Shown here piece by piece: positions 1 to 14,390 of a stretch of DNA of 64,000 bases (its first letter is position 1; every line of letters begins with the position of its first letter). The translations under genes and the position numbers were made by a program. Below the pieces are notes generated by a model. It worked only from the letters and a program-made list of their open reading frames with translations, searched no databases and was not told where the DNA came from. Source of the DNA: Gerris lacustris (lineage: Eukaryota > Arthropoda > Insecta > Hemiptera > Gerridae); the NCBI GenBank assembly GCA_951217055.1, contig OX578284.1:20842187-20906186 (forward strand), given 5' to 3'.

Positions 1-360
1 AAAGGAAATAGCCGGGGTTTGCCGAACTCTGACAAAGAGGTTTATATAAAAAATTATTTACTTTTTATGTTTTAAACGTATGTATTATGTGTATAATAAA
101 TAATATTCGGAGTGCTGAGTGAAGTTAGGAGTCCTTTAAGTTCTGTTCCACTTAGCTTACTCTGAAGAGATGTTTCTCTGGTTGTCTTGTCTGGGTTTAG
201 TAGGATCATATTGTACTTATCAATATTCCTCTCAGTCTTGTACTTGGTTGAATTCTTTCTAAATTCAACAGTATTAAAAAAAGAAAGTTTAAGTTATCCT
301 TCTAAAGCTTTAAAGGGTTCTCCTTATACAGATTGAAAGACTTATTCTATATACATTTTG
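1..360. other. AT-rich intergenic DNA
   Basis: No open frame, RNA or repeat structure that I can support on either strand. Confidence 0.5.
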
Positions 361-561
361 TCAGATTGTATTTTTATGATTCTCCCAAAATCCAGCCCCT
401 TGCTTTTTCTTGATTTCCGTCACTTTATCATCATCTTCTCCCAGTTGTATTTCTGATTCTACAGATAAAACTCCGTCTCTTTTATAAAGATAACTTTCTG
501 TTGCCGAGAGGAAAGATAATATCGTATCTAAACGTGTGAGGCAAGGTCTCTCAAGTCCCAA
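361..561 (-). other. Open frame of unknown status, possible exon
   Basis: A 66-codon open stretch on the minus strand that ends in TGA. It has no ATG at its head (first codon TTG), so if real it would be an internal or terminal exon. The translation has a mixed, protein-like composition with an acidic GEDDDK patch followed by a basic EIKKKQ patch. I recognise no family and see no convincing splice acceptor upstream. It may simply be a chance open frame. Confidence 0.15.
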
Positions 562-1057
562 GCCCTTTTTTCACATGAAAAATTCACAAGGTTCCACCTC
601 TACCGGTTGAAATGCGGTCGAGGAGGGATGATATTGTGTATCCTCTCTTTCCTTCACGAAAGCACCCTAGATTAACTCTCCCCCTCCACTTCTATTATTT
701 GAAAAGGTGGAAACCATTTTCCTTTAAACGGACTGTTAACACCCTTTTAAACGTTTTTCTTAAGGCTCTAAACGTTTAAAAACACCTTCACGATTATTTA
801 AGAGCAATTTTTTTTATTTTTTACTTAAAATATTATTACAAGTTATGTATTAAAGGCGGTTTTTTTAAACCAGGCGTAAACTTCAGTATTGAAACTTAAT
901 ATACAACAATTACACGACCTTACGCAACAAAGAATTACTTTACCTTACTTTGAGGAGCGAGTACAAATACGTAGGTATTTCGTGTTGAAAGGGATGGCTA
1001 AAAAGTTTCTAGCCTTTGAAAAATATGGTTTTATACCACTTAATATTGTATTTTTTA
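562..1057. other. Intergenic, nothing supported
   Basis: A somewhat less AT-rich pyrimidine-rich patch (about 590-720), then AT-rich DNA. A plus-strand open stretch at 889-1092 begins at TTG, not ATG, and runs into the hairpin below; I do not consider it a gene. Confidence 0.4.
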
Positions 1058-1095
1058 AACTCAACGTAGAGCCCCGTGCGGCTCTACGTTGAGTT
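1058..1095. repeat. Perfect 16-bp stem hairpin
   Basis: AACTCAACGTAGAGCC is followed, after the 6-base loop CCGTGC, by its exact reverse complement. The stem is much more GC-rich than its surroundings. No CTRR-type Helitron end follows within a dozen bases, so I do not assign it to a transposon class. Confidence 0.8.
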
Positions 1096-1559
1096 AAGTG
1101 CGTCTCCCATTAAAATGTATATCCTTTTTAAGTTTTGATCATTTTAAAAAGTTCGAAATCTACGCATTTGCATATTTTTTAAGCAAATTTATTTGTGATA
1201 TTATTGAAGATTGATTTTCAATGTCTGAAATAATACTTCTTGAAATATTGGCTAAGAAATTTGAGTTGTTTGAGGTGAAAGAGGATCATGCATTGCATAT
1301 GGAGCACAAATCTACTTCTACAGTTGAATTTTAGTTACTCGTGCCAGAATCAAAATATCTAAGAGATTAAAGAAAGCTGCTTGCAGTATAATTTCAATAT
1401 TTGGTACAACATATTGCCATAAATCTTGGTATTCTACAATGAGTTGAAGTGATAGTCAAAATATCGTTCTGAGTTGACCAATCATGAGAAATTCTAGTGT
1501 ATGTATTAACAAATTTTACGATATATTTCCAAGAGTTTACCAAAGTTCTTCACTTAACG
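1096..1559. other. AT-rich intergenic DNA
   Basis: Nothing supported on either strand. Confidence 0.5.
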
Positions 1560-1620
1560 CAGTGTCGGACTGGTAGCTTTCTGGGCCCTCGGCAAAATTT
1601 AGTTTTGGGCCCACTCCCAT
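1560..1620 (+). mobile_element. hAT-like terminus (one end only)
   Basis: Begins CAGTGTCGGACTGG and continues with GGGCCCTCGG and TTTTGGGCCCAC, the style of terminus seen in many arthropod hAT elements. I found no matching inverted terminus within reach, so this is a solo end or a truncated copy. Confidence 0.35.
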
Positions 1621-3512
1621 TTTTTTAATTTTTATACTGAATATACATCATAGTAATTTTGCAGAGGGCTAATTATCAAATATCAACTATGATGTCATAT
1701 ACCCTACTTAGACCTAATCCCTAGACCTTAGATCTAATTATTTTCATTATCTCTCTGTTAATTGTATTTTCTTTTATGTGCACTTTATATAGTATTTAAG
1801 ACTTGTGTAGAATATGTGCAAATATATTAATTAAATTAAATTTTAATTTCTGTATTTAATACTATGTTATTATGGTGTGGCTCGTTTTAATAGACGGAAA
1901 ACCGGAATGCGGCTCTCATTGACCTTATGCGTGTCCATCCCTGGTCTAGTCCTTTTTCAACGGAGCCCTTTGACACATTAGTTATAGTTCCCTGGATAGA
2001 TTATGTCAATGTTCACAGACCATTTTGAAAAGAAGAATTAGATAAAGGCATCTAAAAATGCTCTTCACTACTGGGTTAATTGAAGAACAAGTTCTTTCTC
2101 CGAGCGAGCGTTTTAACCATTAAATTTCCCAAGCATGGTTGTGATGATAACCATTTACTCGACTGTTTGAATAAATTCATAGAACCTCTTAGGCATTTTG
2201 TCGTCACATAGTTTTTGCTTGCTATAATAACTATTGACAGAATATCCTCTCCTACTTATCTTTTACAATCCTCTTCTAATTCTATACTTTCTGGCAAAGA
2301 AAAATTTATTTCCCTTAAAATAATGTAGCTAATTAATTTAATAAAATGTCGTGGTTGTTATTGCCTTAAAAGCTACTTCCTCCCCAACTTTAGTCTCCTC
2401 AAATTCTGATATAATATTGCACAAGAGAATAGTGTCTTAACAAAAACTATATATAAAAATCTTTTTCTGAGTTGTCTGGGGTTGATATTTTTTTCTAAGC
2501 AATATATTCACTGTTTCCATTTTTTCATTTAATATTTAGGGGGAGAAATAAAAACAAAAAAACGAAATCAGATGAACACCAAATATTAGCCCCTGTCGGA
2601 ATATTTAGTTGTTTTTTCTATGGGCACGAGATACTCACTGGCAATGATTAGCATATAGATAGGTCCAATGATTGATGGGATTGAATGGGTTTAGTATTCC
2701 TCCAACTCCACCTATATAATATTCCAAATATAAATTACAGAATGAACTCTATTCTTGTTTATGCAAAATTCCAACCTTTCCATTCTATTTTATTTACAGA
2801 TAAAAAGTTGTAAATAAGAGACTGTGGCATTAACTGTTGGCTAATAATGACAAACAAATGTATTCAAAACCGCTCTATATTAAAAAATAAATATATTTTT
2901 CACAATAAATGATCCATTTCGCTCTCACTATTTTATTTAGGTTCACCATTGTAAACTGTCAGTATTTTAAGCAATAGATGCATATTTAAAATTTTGGATT
3001 ATGTATTTCAATATTTAGGTACATAGAATGTTACAGGTCGAAGTTTCTCAACCTTTTACATTTTACTTTATTAGCTTCAATCATGGGGAACCCCTGATTA
3101 TTCATGTGGTCAGACAATACAATGATTATTCCTTAGATGTGCGTTATTATTTATTTACTCATTTATCTAATAATACATACCACAATTTTATCTAAATACC
3201 ACAAAATCTCCGTCAAAACTACTTATGAATGGGGAACCCCCTTGACAAAATCTAAGTGGTATATTTGAATAAAATGTTAAGGCAATATTTGTTTATTACT
3301 TATATTCATAGGAAGGCATTAAGTTTAATTTTACATTTTTTGTGTTTTGATTTTTGATATTATGTTTTTTGTTTTTTTTTTTAAGTTTAATTTTATCTTG
3401 AAAAGGTCAAGCTAAATTACTACCGGCTAAATTAAAATAAACTGATAAAAAATACTCTTTGATGAGATTGTTCGGCGAATAATCTTACTTCTTTGAACTA
3501 ATTTGGTAATAT
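1621..3512. other. Gene-free AT-rich stretch with one repeat fragment
   Basis: No gene seen. About 1895-1950 (GGAAAACCGGAATGCG to ATCCCTGG) recurs in inverted orientation at about 4182-4240, so both belong to one dispersed repeat family. Confidence 0.45.
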
Positions 3513-4260
3513 GCTTCCGAGCTTACCGAAGGTAACGGTAGCTACGTGGATCGTTCTGAAGAACAAAAATATTTAATGTCTCCGATTTCAAAAATTCCAA
3601 GACAGAAATCCGTTTCAGACATCAGGGATTATTTTTGGTTCCGTGTCTGTCTGTCGGTCTGTCGCTCAATTTTTGCGAACTAACATATCTTAAAAACTGA
3701 ACGACCGATTTAAATTAAATTTGTATGGTAGGTCATAATTAGGCCATTGTTGGTCCCATATAAGTTTCAACCTTCTGCGCTTATTTGTTTCTCTTCCACA
3801 TGCCCACAAACAAACATTTATTTACATCTATACCTTCAAATGTACTTATATGATTTGTATGAGAAACTTTTATAGTTTATCGAAAGTAACCAGCAGATAA
3901 CCCTAGATTAATATGAACCGTCTGCGCAATTTAACTTTTACATAATTGATACTTTAATTTATGTAGAAAATCAAAACAGTTTTGACAGATTAAAAAACGG
4001 GGTAACAATTAAACAAATTAGAAAATAATGGCTTGTAAAAGCATAAAATCAAAAAGTACGTAATAGGATGCGAGAAAGCTATGTGCCACACCAATTGGCA
4101 GTCTATTTTTCAGATGTTTGTATAACCGTATATTTGGGTTCGGCAGAACCCAGGTTACCCTTTGAATCCCTGTTATCGACTATAGTCCAGGGATGAACAT
4201 GAACACGTATGAGGTCAGTAAGAGCATCAATCCGGTTTTTCATAATTTATATAATAGAAT
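3513..4260 (+). repeat. Dispersed repeat, composite
   Basis: The first part (GCTTACCGAAGGTAACGG, then AATTCCAAGACAGAAATCCG and a GTCTGTCTGTC run) recurs at 30588-30696 (minus), 51055-51172 (plus) and 55912-56033 (plus). The second part (about 3840-4120, with TTATCGAAAGTAACC and ATGCGAGAAAGCT) recurs at 25640-25880. The last part (4182-4240) is the inverted partner of 1895-1950. The GTCTGTC run next to conserved flanks is common in arthropod repeats. No coding capacity is visible. Confidence 0.65.
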
Positions 4261-5901
<1,641 letters not shown>

Positions 5902-5932
5902 ATATATTTTCCGGTCGAGTTGAGCTTTTGTG

Positions 5933-5938
<6 letters not shown>

Positions 5939-6006
<68 letters not shown>
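5939..6006. repeat. (TA)n microsatellite
   Basis: About 34 TA units. Confidence 0.98.
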
Positions 6007-6010
<4 letters not shown>

Positions 6011-9000
6011 CTGTAGATTATCAAATGTTGTAATTATCAAAGGCATTGTACTAATGCCTTAGAAGTAATTATCCTTTGTTTACTAAAAAGTTATTAAATT
6101 GAAGTGTATCCATACAATCTAATAAAAAGTTTTTAAAAAATCATCCATTGCAACTTGCTCTTCAGAGAAACTCAAATTCTTTTTTTTCCCCCATTTATTT
6201 ATAGAGCCAGTCCGCCAATTTGTCTAGCACAGCGATTGTGTAATGAACGCATTACAGGGGATGTCCCTTTAATTGGTGTTTTTAATTATCCTGTGCTTTC
6301 TAATTCATTTACTTCAAATTGCTGCTCAACTATTGACCGAAAGCTACAAGCTCCATCGTATAAATAAGGAATCACGCAAATTGGTTAAGAATATTTGTGA
6401 GCCTAGGCGGCGCACGCAAAATTTGGTCAAAAACACAAATAATCATACATACAAACATACACACACACTCAGATACACTTGTTTTTTTTACGGATTTGGT
6501 TTTAGAATTCTCTGAAACTGATTTTATTGTAGTTATTTCCTCTCAAGTCTTTTTAAATGTTGGGCCGGTACTAGCTCCAAACCTCCTACTCGTAGTAGTA
6601 CTATACTGGTACTAAAAACATCGTGGTTTTTTAGCCCCACCAAAAATTATCCGCCCTCATTTAGAGGTCGCAAACTTGGATTTCACATCTCATAATCATG
6701 CCTGAGGACACAGAAAAATAAAATAGTTTCCAACACAAAACGCAAGGTGGCCCCACTTTTTGAACCTCTCGTGACTAGACTATCAGAATAATTTCTAGTC
6801 ATAATTAAATGTAACCACGAAAACCCGAACAAAGAAGAAATGGTTCAGTGAAAGTTGTATCCGACTAGTTTTTTTCTCTACCCTTTTTTTTTTTTTAAAA
6901 AAAAATAAAGAATGTTATGGTTCGTCAAATCACAGATGAAAGGATGAGATGGGGAGTTAAGTGAAGATTGAAAGGTTAAAAAATGCTGGTCAAGCGGATG
7001 ATGCCACATTCGCATGATGGTGGCTTGGTCAACCTGATATCCGATATCAATGCCTCAGCTGTCATAATCTTCCACTTTTTCTCTCCCTGTTCCTATGTTG
7101 GTGTCGCCGACTTTTTTTTTTTTACCAAAATTCTATGTATACATATATATATATCGTCTTTTCTTTCGTCCCTTGATTTCTAGTTTTAGAGGGTAGGGTA
7201 TAGAAAAGGAGTTGACAGTCCCTTTTTTTCTAATCGATGACCTCACCCCATCCCTCTTTTCGTGACCTCTAAGAAAAACCCCCTTCCACCTTCTTCATTG
7301 ATATGTCACTCGGATAAAATTCTGGAGCGGAAAAGAGGGAAAAAAAGAAGAAGTTTTTCAGTAGAATAAAAATTATAGCGAGTAAACAGTAAACACCCTT
7401 AGGGAAAACAAGGTACAACAAAAGAAGCATTTTCCACCATCCCGTCTTGTAAAGAAGAAAAACAATGGCTAAATAGAAAATCCTGTTGTTTAATGTCAGG
7501 TTTAGTTAGAAAATACATTATTATACTGATAAACATTTGTTTCTCTTCTCTTACAGCTACTAAATCTTTATTTGTTTAACACTAATTTTAATTTTAGATA
7601 TTGTTAACTGTTTAATTATTTCATTTCGTTTTATTTTTTTACTTTGTTTTGTGTTAATGTGGTATTTCCTTTCTTTGCCAGCAATTATATTGCTATGCCA
7701 GTGAAATTTCGCTTTTTTTTTCTTTTTTGAATTTTTTTTTTAGGAGCTGTATATATTATACAGTATTATTTTTAATTCAGTATCTCTTCTGGTATTCCCG
7801 CAACTTTTCTTAGGTACCTCATTTCCATTGCTTGTAACCTACTTGTATGTTCACTCGCTGACTAGGACTCAATGCTGTTGCCAAGGGTTCGCACAAATTC
7901 GCTTTCATATACAGTCGCCTTGATTGAGCTGATACCTCCTTGTTGCTCAAAAACTTGTCAAGTCTAAATAATATGATGTACGAGTATATTTATAAAAATA
8001 ATAAATAAAGGAGAAAGTTTAACAGTATTTTTTAAGCAGCCAGAGAATTTCGAGCCATCACAGTATATGCGTGTGTCACTAAAGATAAAAGCGTTGGACC
8101 CTATTAACAGTTTTTGTCGTTTGTTGATAGCCCCCCACACCATGAAGACATAGTGATATTATTATCCCGTCCTGTCCCTATACTCTTTCTTGGATTCTTG
8201 ATTTACTTTTTTTGACGTCACTATTATCTTTCAAACATGCATATTCAATTAGCGACTGAACGAGCTTTAGCACTGCAAGCCTCATATTATTATAAAATGA
8301 ATCAACTTCCTTTCATTTATGTTACTATGGAAGCAAAGAACTCGTGCGCGAAATACTTTTTAATTTGGGTTTTTTAGTTCCTTCTATATTATAACGAGAA
8401 AAGCCTTAAGTGCTAATTGGTCCCCTACATCAGGCAATTATGGACCTAATTAAAAGTTTTACGAAACATTTTGGCCCCTTTGTTTTTAACTTTAACAATT
8501 CTTTGACAAGTTCCAAGAATTCTAGTCCGCCTCCCTAATTAGCAGGACCAAGTTACTACACATATTAATTTCAAACCGAGTATTGGGTTAATTGAAACAC
8601 CTCTTTGTATATAGAACTACCAAAGTACGCTTTGTGTTTTTTTGCGCGCTTATTTTATGGCTGTATTAGTGTCCTATTAAATCCTAATAAGAAATGGTAC
8701 ATTTACTAGATTGCCCAAAATACATTTTATGATGTCCTTTAAAGGCAATTAGACAGCCCAATTTAATCATGCTTGTTCATAAAATGTATCAGTGTAGAAT
8801 TTTAACCCGATGATTCTAATCAATCTAACATACATAAAGTAGTAAAAAGAGAAAATATTGAAATATGGATTTACTTACGCTTTGAGTCCTAAAAATGGTT
8901 GTTAAAAAATTCCGTCTAATTTTATCTTAAAATCAGCTATTATGCTATAGCTTCGTAACTTGTGATGGGTTATACTCACTTATGCAGGTTTATTACAGGA

Positions 9001-9136
9001 AAGAAACAGATTTAATAACCAGAACATAAGTTTTTTTAGAAATTAAAATTTTTAAGTTTTTGGTAGTATTCATACTACGGAAAGATTAAATTTTACTTTA
9101 AATCAAATTATAATGATCAATAACTACGGGAGACAT
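6007..9136. other. Gene-free stretch
   Basis: No gene supported. About 6940-7130 is a less AT-rich patch, and 7160-7460 is rich in pyrimidine or purine runs. Either could hold a promoter or a non-coding exon, but neither has a clear splice site or frame. A short (TA)n lies at 7141-7155. Several poly-T runs are present. Confidence 0.4.
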
Positions 9137-9245
9137 ACAGAGAAAAATAGACCCCCGCACCGGGACTGGAACCACGGGTCCTCCTATTAATCCTTTACAG
9201 GTGCTCTTACCAACTGAGCTATACGGGAGAATGATTTTTCTCTGT
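9137..9245 (-). repeat. tRNA-derived SINE head enclosed by a short inverted repeat
   Basis: On the minus strand 9227-9154 folds like a tRNA. The acceptor arms CCCGTAT and GTGCGGG pair over 7 positions (with G-T pairs), the D arm is AGCTCAGTTGGTAAGAGCA (A box) and GGTTCCAGTCC is the B box. The anticodon loop would have 9 bases, not 7, which argues for a tRNA-derived element instead of a working tRNA. The unit lies between ACAGAGAAAAAT (9137-9148) and its exact reverse complement (9234-9245). Confidence 0.6.
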
Positions 9246-9479
9246 CGTTACCGATACAAATTCCCCAAATCCAAGCTTTCAATCATTTCTACAAATCTAG
9301 TAAGCCAAATATTCACGGCAATCTATTAACTATTTAACCAGTTTTTGATGACGTTGAAAATAGGGCTGTCGAAAGGACATTTTATTAATTGTAGAGATTT
9401 ACGTTTTAAGTAGGTATGCGTGAAGATAATATAGAATATATGCACAGCCATTATTGTTGTGGTCAATATTTTATTTAGT
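9246..9479. other. Intergenic spacer
   Basis: Nothing supported. Confidence 0.5.
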
Positions 9480-9990
9480 TCATGAAAAAATATCAATGTC
9501 TCTGTCTCTTTTTAGGGTTTCGTTGGCAAAACCAAAAAAAAAGAAAGCCTTATAGTTTTGTTCCTGTGTCTGTCTATCTCTCTGTACGGTTCCAATTACT
9601 TCTGAATACAAAAAGATGAAAACATAAAACTTTCCAGTATTAAAGATCGTTTTTACGCGCACACAGGAAAAATATAACGAACTTTAAATTATCAGCTGTT
9701 CAAATCCAAAATGGCGGATAATTCACGTCACACGAAAAAAATATTTTTTTAAAATTTTGAGTGGGGTATCAAATGAAAGGTATTGAAGAGTAGATTACAA
9801 AAATATATAACACTTGTGGAAAGTGTTTAATATTGCATGCCATTTTGTCAAAAAAACATTAAAATGTTTCGTTCCCCCCCCCCCCCCCCCTTATACTAAT
9901 TTCAAGTTCACAATACCAACGAAGCCCTTCTTACGTGAGACCACGCACATCCAATTTTTTATACCAACTCCCGGAAATATCATTGGACCA
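9480..9990 (+). repeat. Dispersed repeat with GTCTGTCT run
   Basis: Shares an order of motifs with 13440-14390: a TTTAGGGTTTC-type start, a CTGTGTCTGTCTATC run, then GGGGTATCAAATGAAAGG and GAGTAGATTACAAAAATA. Contains a C18 run near 9875-9890. It resembles the GTCTGTC-bearing repeats that are abundant in insect genomes. No coding capacity. Confidence 0.6.
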
Positions 9991-10596
9991 CAGAGTTATA
10001 TGTTTGTATAAGAAACATTTTTGCCTTGTTTTTGTCTATTAGTACGGAACAAAGTATTTATTTCAATAATATACAGTTCAAAACATTTTCTGATCTTTTT
10101 ACTAAATTTTCTACAAGCTTTTAGAAGAATCTTTTTAGATAGTTTAAAAAGCTTTAACTTGTTCTGAAAGTTTGTCATGCTCTTGTTTTGAACTCTAAGC
10201 TGAGTGGACAGCCGACATGACCTTTAAATAAAACTTTATATTATGATGTTCACAAGTCTGGAAAAATTGTCGATACTGACTGGTGCCTTTTATCTAATAG
10301 TTTCTCGACGCTTAGCAATATTTATATAAAAGTATTATTTAAGGAAGAGTGCTTACATAATGGTAGAATGGAAAAAACAAAAACAAAAAAAAACAGCACA
10401 GGGCTTTCCCTCTAGTGGTGGGATGAATAAACAGTGTATTATTTATCTTTTTTTTTAATGATAATGTAATAATAATGCATACATAAACACCCACCTCATA
10501 GGTGTAAATTCATTATAGGACACAAAGGAAATTAAATCATTACACATCTATCAGTCCTGAGAAGTCCACGGTATAACCAATTCATTTTTAAAATTA
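9991..10596. other. Intergenic, nothing supported
   Basis: AT-rich, no gene, no structure recognised. Confidence 0.45.
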
Positions 10597-10800
10597 ACAG
10601 GTCAAGTGTGTGCTAGTCAGCACACAGCGAGGGTCCGTAGGCCACACTGTATAGTTTAAGTAGTACCCTATTGATGGTGTTTTTTAAAATGCTAAAAAGC
10701 TTACTTTGAATTATCCTATGGGTCTGGTATTCTCAATACACATAAACAAACTTCCGATAAAGTATTTTTTTGCCACTGAACCGGACTACAACCATATATA
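10597..10800 (-). repeat. Inverted copy of 13972-14178
   Basis: The reverse complement of this block matches 13972-14178 almost base for base over about 200 bases, including AGTCCGGTTCAGTGGCAAA and the small hairpin GTGTGCTAGTCAGCACAC. Confidence 0.85.
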
Positions 10801-12002
10801 ATTTCAAGATAAAAAGAACTTTTTATATACTACGTTTTTAAATTTTCTTTTGAATCGTATGTAATGTTGATAATATAATTGTTATTGTTATATAATATAT
10901 AATGTTAGTGAAAAAAAAAATAGTTCCGAATTTATTTACTTCACATAAATGACAACCATCCAGAGAGCTGATCTTAAACCTATATAAAAGGATAAATCTT
11001 TGTACAACGGATCTCCCCAACACCAAATCTAAAGCATGCCATCGATATATTTGAAATAATATAAGCGATAAATAATATAATCGATATTTCCTGTTTTGCT
11101 CTCATTCAATGTTTATCTATCACAAATTTGAGACCCGTCAAAATGAAGATTGCGTAAATATGGGATATGGCAAAACAAATAAAATAACTTGCGGATTTTT
11201 TCCGAACTAACTTTCCGCACAGCAAAATTTGCTGAAAACTAATTAAATTCTGCTGAAAGATGGCTAAAAGTATTAAAATAATGCATTGTCATCGTGTTCT
11301 GAGCTATGCTAAAAGTTTCAAATGTCTAGCTATTCGGGAAGTTAGTTAGAAATCGATTGCCAGACTTGTACCGGACAAACAAACAAACAAACAAGAATGC
11401 AAGCTAATAAAAACGTAGTAAAAATTAATCCATGGTAGAAAGGAACTATTGAAGAAATTTCTTATAATATTATAAATGTATAAAATCATTCTCTACTAAA
11501 GCGAGTCGTTTTAACTAATTATCACTATTACTACCTAATCGTGGGGTAAATTTAATTTATTTCATTGGTAAAACTGTTACGTTGACGTTAATAAATCAAA
11601 TCGTGTTTTGCTCTTATAGGTTCGTGTTTTGCTCTTATAGGTATGATGTGATTGTACCTTCATCGTGTTTGCTGCATTTAATCTGGGAAAAAATTTGAAA
11701 ATTTCATCATTTGAAAGGGATAGGCCATGGCTTCCTCCGAAATTATGAAAATAGAGGTTAGGTTAGGTGGTGTTAAAAGTAACACAACAATATTGTCACC
11801 ACATTTTTTTTATAATTAAACATACGCGTTTCGACATTTATAATGTGGTGACAAGATTTTTGTTTTACTTTTTAAGAGTATTAACCTCTCTAGTCATAAT
11901 TATGAAGTGGTACCACAAAACCTCAGTCAAAACAACCAATTATCGCTTCCTTTATACATTTTTACTTTTTCTCACCTTCTCTGAACTCTGAAGATATTGG
12001 AA
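10801..12002. other. Intergenic, nothing coding supported
   Basis: AT-rich. Contains an immediate 21-base direct duplication around 11602-11643 (core TCGTGTTTTGCTCTTATAGG). No gene seen. Confidence 0.45.
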
Positions 12003-12237
12003 AAGCATTGTTTTCATTAAAAAAAAAATCCGAACCCGAGATTTCAACGGAATTATCCGTGTTTTTTAAAATCATTTGAGTGGTTTTTAGCTGGATGTTT
12101 GTCTGTCTGTCATACATAACACCCACAGTTTTTAAACTTGAGAGTTGAAATTAGGTAAAATTCAGTCTTTACATGTAGATTTGCCACCCGGAAAGTCATA
12201 CATTTTGTGACGTTATTAACCCATTTTGCTGAGTAAC

Positions 12238-12291
<54 letters not shown>

Positions 12292-12480
12292 CGGATTGCG
12301 CTAAAGTTTGCACCAATTATACCTTTTTATAAAGCAAACATTTATACTGCATTTGAGTTTTTTAGCGGCTATCTGCCGCCATTTTTAAAATACCGACTAA
12401 ACAATTTTGAAACGCGTTAAAACGCTAAATAATTTCGATACTATTTCGCTGATATCAATAAATGAAGTATTTATAGAAAC
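12003..12480 (+). repeat. Dispersed repeat with internal A51 run
   Basis: Matches 55441-55900 in order: GAAAAGCATTGTTTTCA, AATCCGAACCCGAGATTTCA, TTTGAGTGGTTTTTAG, a CTGTCTGTC run, then AACCCATTTTGCTGAG. Related sequence also fills the loop of the foldback element at 28990-29280. A poly-A run of about 50 bases (12239-12289) interrupts it. Confidence 0.65.
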
Positions 12481-13439
12481 TGTTTAACATGATGAACCAA
12501 ATGTAACATTCCCGACTTGTAATATTTAAACGTTATAAGCGTTTATGTTTTTTTCAAATGGGTTCATTTTTTTTATAAAGGAAATAGTTAGTTTATACTT
12601 TGATATACCTATTTAATATTTATTCTGTCAGCTGTCTCTTTGGTTGCCATTTATATGCTTAAGGTTGGTGATGCAACGTTCGGAGACGCTTTGCGTCCGA
12701 TTTTTAGGCTCCGTAGCCAAAAACAAGGACTCTTTTACATTCCTGGACTGTTCTGCTAGTCTGCCCGTTCGTCTTTCTGTAACGCACTCCGAAATATGTA
12801 TATCTATCTGTATATATTAAAAAACATGTTTTATTATTTATTCTTAAAAATTGTAAACATATATAAATAAAATGGCATTAGTATTATCATTATTGCTTAT
12901 AGTAGCCATTAACTCTGGATACTTAGCATACTAATTAAGACGTTGAGGCGTTCTTAGTTAATGCTATGTCGCTCTCTGTAACAGAATTACAGTTATGCTA
13001 TTTTGGTTTAGATTTAGATAGTACTGAAGTACTGAAGGAAATATTTTTGTCAGGTATTGTTGACGCAGGTGCAACCTAGTGGACGTTGATAGAACTAAAG
13101 TCAGAGTTGTTTCAATCTGTTGTCGCTAGATCGCAGGACGTTACGTGTTTTCTTTAAGTTAGACTTCTACCATGAATCCACCTATTTGTTTCCTATTGCT
13201 CTTTCCTAATTTGGTCTATTTAGAGATTTGTTCGGTGTTTGGCCTATTTATTAGGGTTTCTTAGATCATACTCGAAACCTTTATGCCGAGGGTGATGTGT
13301 CTGTCCGTTCTTCGTACTTTGATTTTATCTTTATCCCTAGAACCATTCACTTAAGAGAGTTGAAATTTGATATACTGGCGTCACTTTTTGACCCACACAT
13401 AGACAAAATATTGAGAAGTTAAACGCGCAAAAATGTGCT
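12481..13439. other. Gene-free stretch with repeat fragment
   Basis: About 12690-12790 carries TAGGCTCCGTAGCCAAAAAC followed by a CTGCCCGTTCGTC run, a fragment of the same GTCTGTC-type family. No gene seen. Confidence 0.4.
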
Positions 13440-14390
13440 AAGCTCCATTTTTTAAATTTATTTATTTATTATTTTTTTTTTTTTTTAGGGTCCTTAGGCA
13501 AAACTAAGGACCCTCATATTTTCCTGCGTATGTCTGTCCGTCCGTCCGGTCCCTGCTTTCACGGCTAGACCTTTCGTCCGATCACTTTGAAATTTGGCAT
13601 GTATATGTCTTGTACCTACCCACATATTTTAATAAAAATATAGCGACTTAAAAAAACAAAAAAATCAAAAAATATTTGGGTAAAAAAAACTTAAGGGTTA
13701 ATTTTTTTTTTTTTTTTTCGACACCGTGAGGGGTATCATATGAAAGGGTACGTCGAGCTGATTACAAAAAATATATATGTAATTCTTTGGTAATAACTTT
13801 GATAGGGCGAGCGTAGGCAAGTTTGAAGTGGGTGTAAAACGTGTCCCCCCCTTCTATCTCGCTTATGTAAAGTGAAAAACACTTTTTGGAATTTTCAAAA
13901 AGAAATATTATTTTATTTTTTATTGACAAAATACGTTTTTTTGTAACTATGGTCTTTTCGATGTAGTTATATGGTTGTAGTCCGGTTCAGTGGCAAAAAA
14001 ATACTTTATCAGAAGTTTGTTTATGTGTTTTGAGAATATCAGACCCTTAGGATAGTTCAAAGTAAGCATTTTAGCATTTTAAATAACACCATCAATAGGG
14101 TACTACTTCAACTATACAGGGTTGCCTACAGACTACAGACCCTCGCTGTGTGCTGACTAGCACACACTTGACCTGTTTATTTAGAGTGGATGTTAAATGA
14201 AAGTGACTGGAGAGTAGATTACAAAAATAAGTAAAATTTTAAGATTACTGTGGTAAACAATATTGCGTTTTTAGCACCAAAATTTCACACAAAAAAAAAT
14301 CCCCCACCCCCACCCCCTCAAACAAAACATTGTGAACTCCCCGGGGAATCGAACCAGAGCCCCTACTCTACTCTCCTTACTTAACACTAC
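13440..14390 (+). repeat. Composite dispersed repeat
   Basis: Begins at a T-run followed by an 11-bp perfect hairpin (AGGGTCCTTAG, loop GCAAAA, CTAAGGACCCT; 13487-13514), then a GTCTGTCCGTCCGTCC run, then GGGGTATCATATGAAAGGG. 13972-14178 is the inverted copy of 10597-10800. At 14338-14365 the minus strand reads GGTTCGATTCCCCGGGGAG, a B-box-like T arm, so the right end may be a tRNA-derived remnant. Confidence 0.6.

Noticed and set aside
1058..1095. Helitron 3' end or bacterial-type terminator
   Set aside because: No CTRR follows within the usual distance, and bacterial terminators do not apply here.
9154..9227. Functional tRNA gene
   Set aside because: The anticodon loop would have 9 bases and the T stem is imperfect; a SINE head is more likely.
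12110..12420. Frames with poly-Lys or poly-Phe
   Set aside because: Translation of a poly-A run of about 50 bases inside a dispersed repeat.
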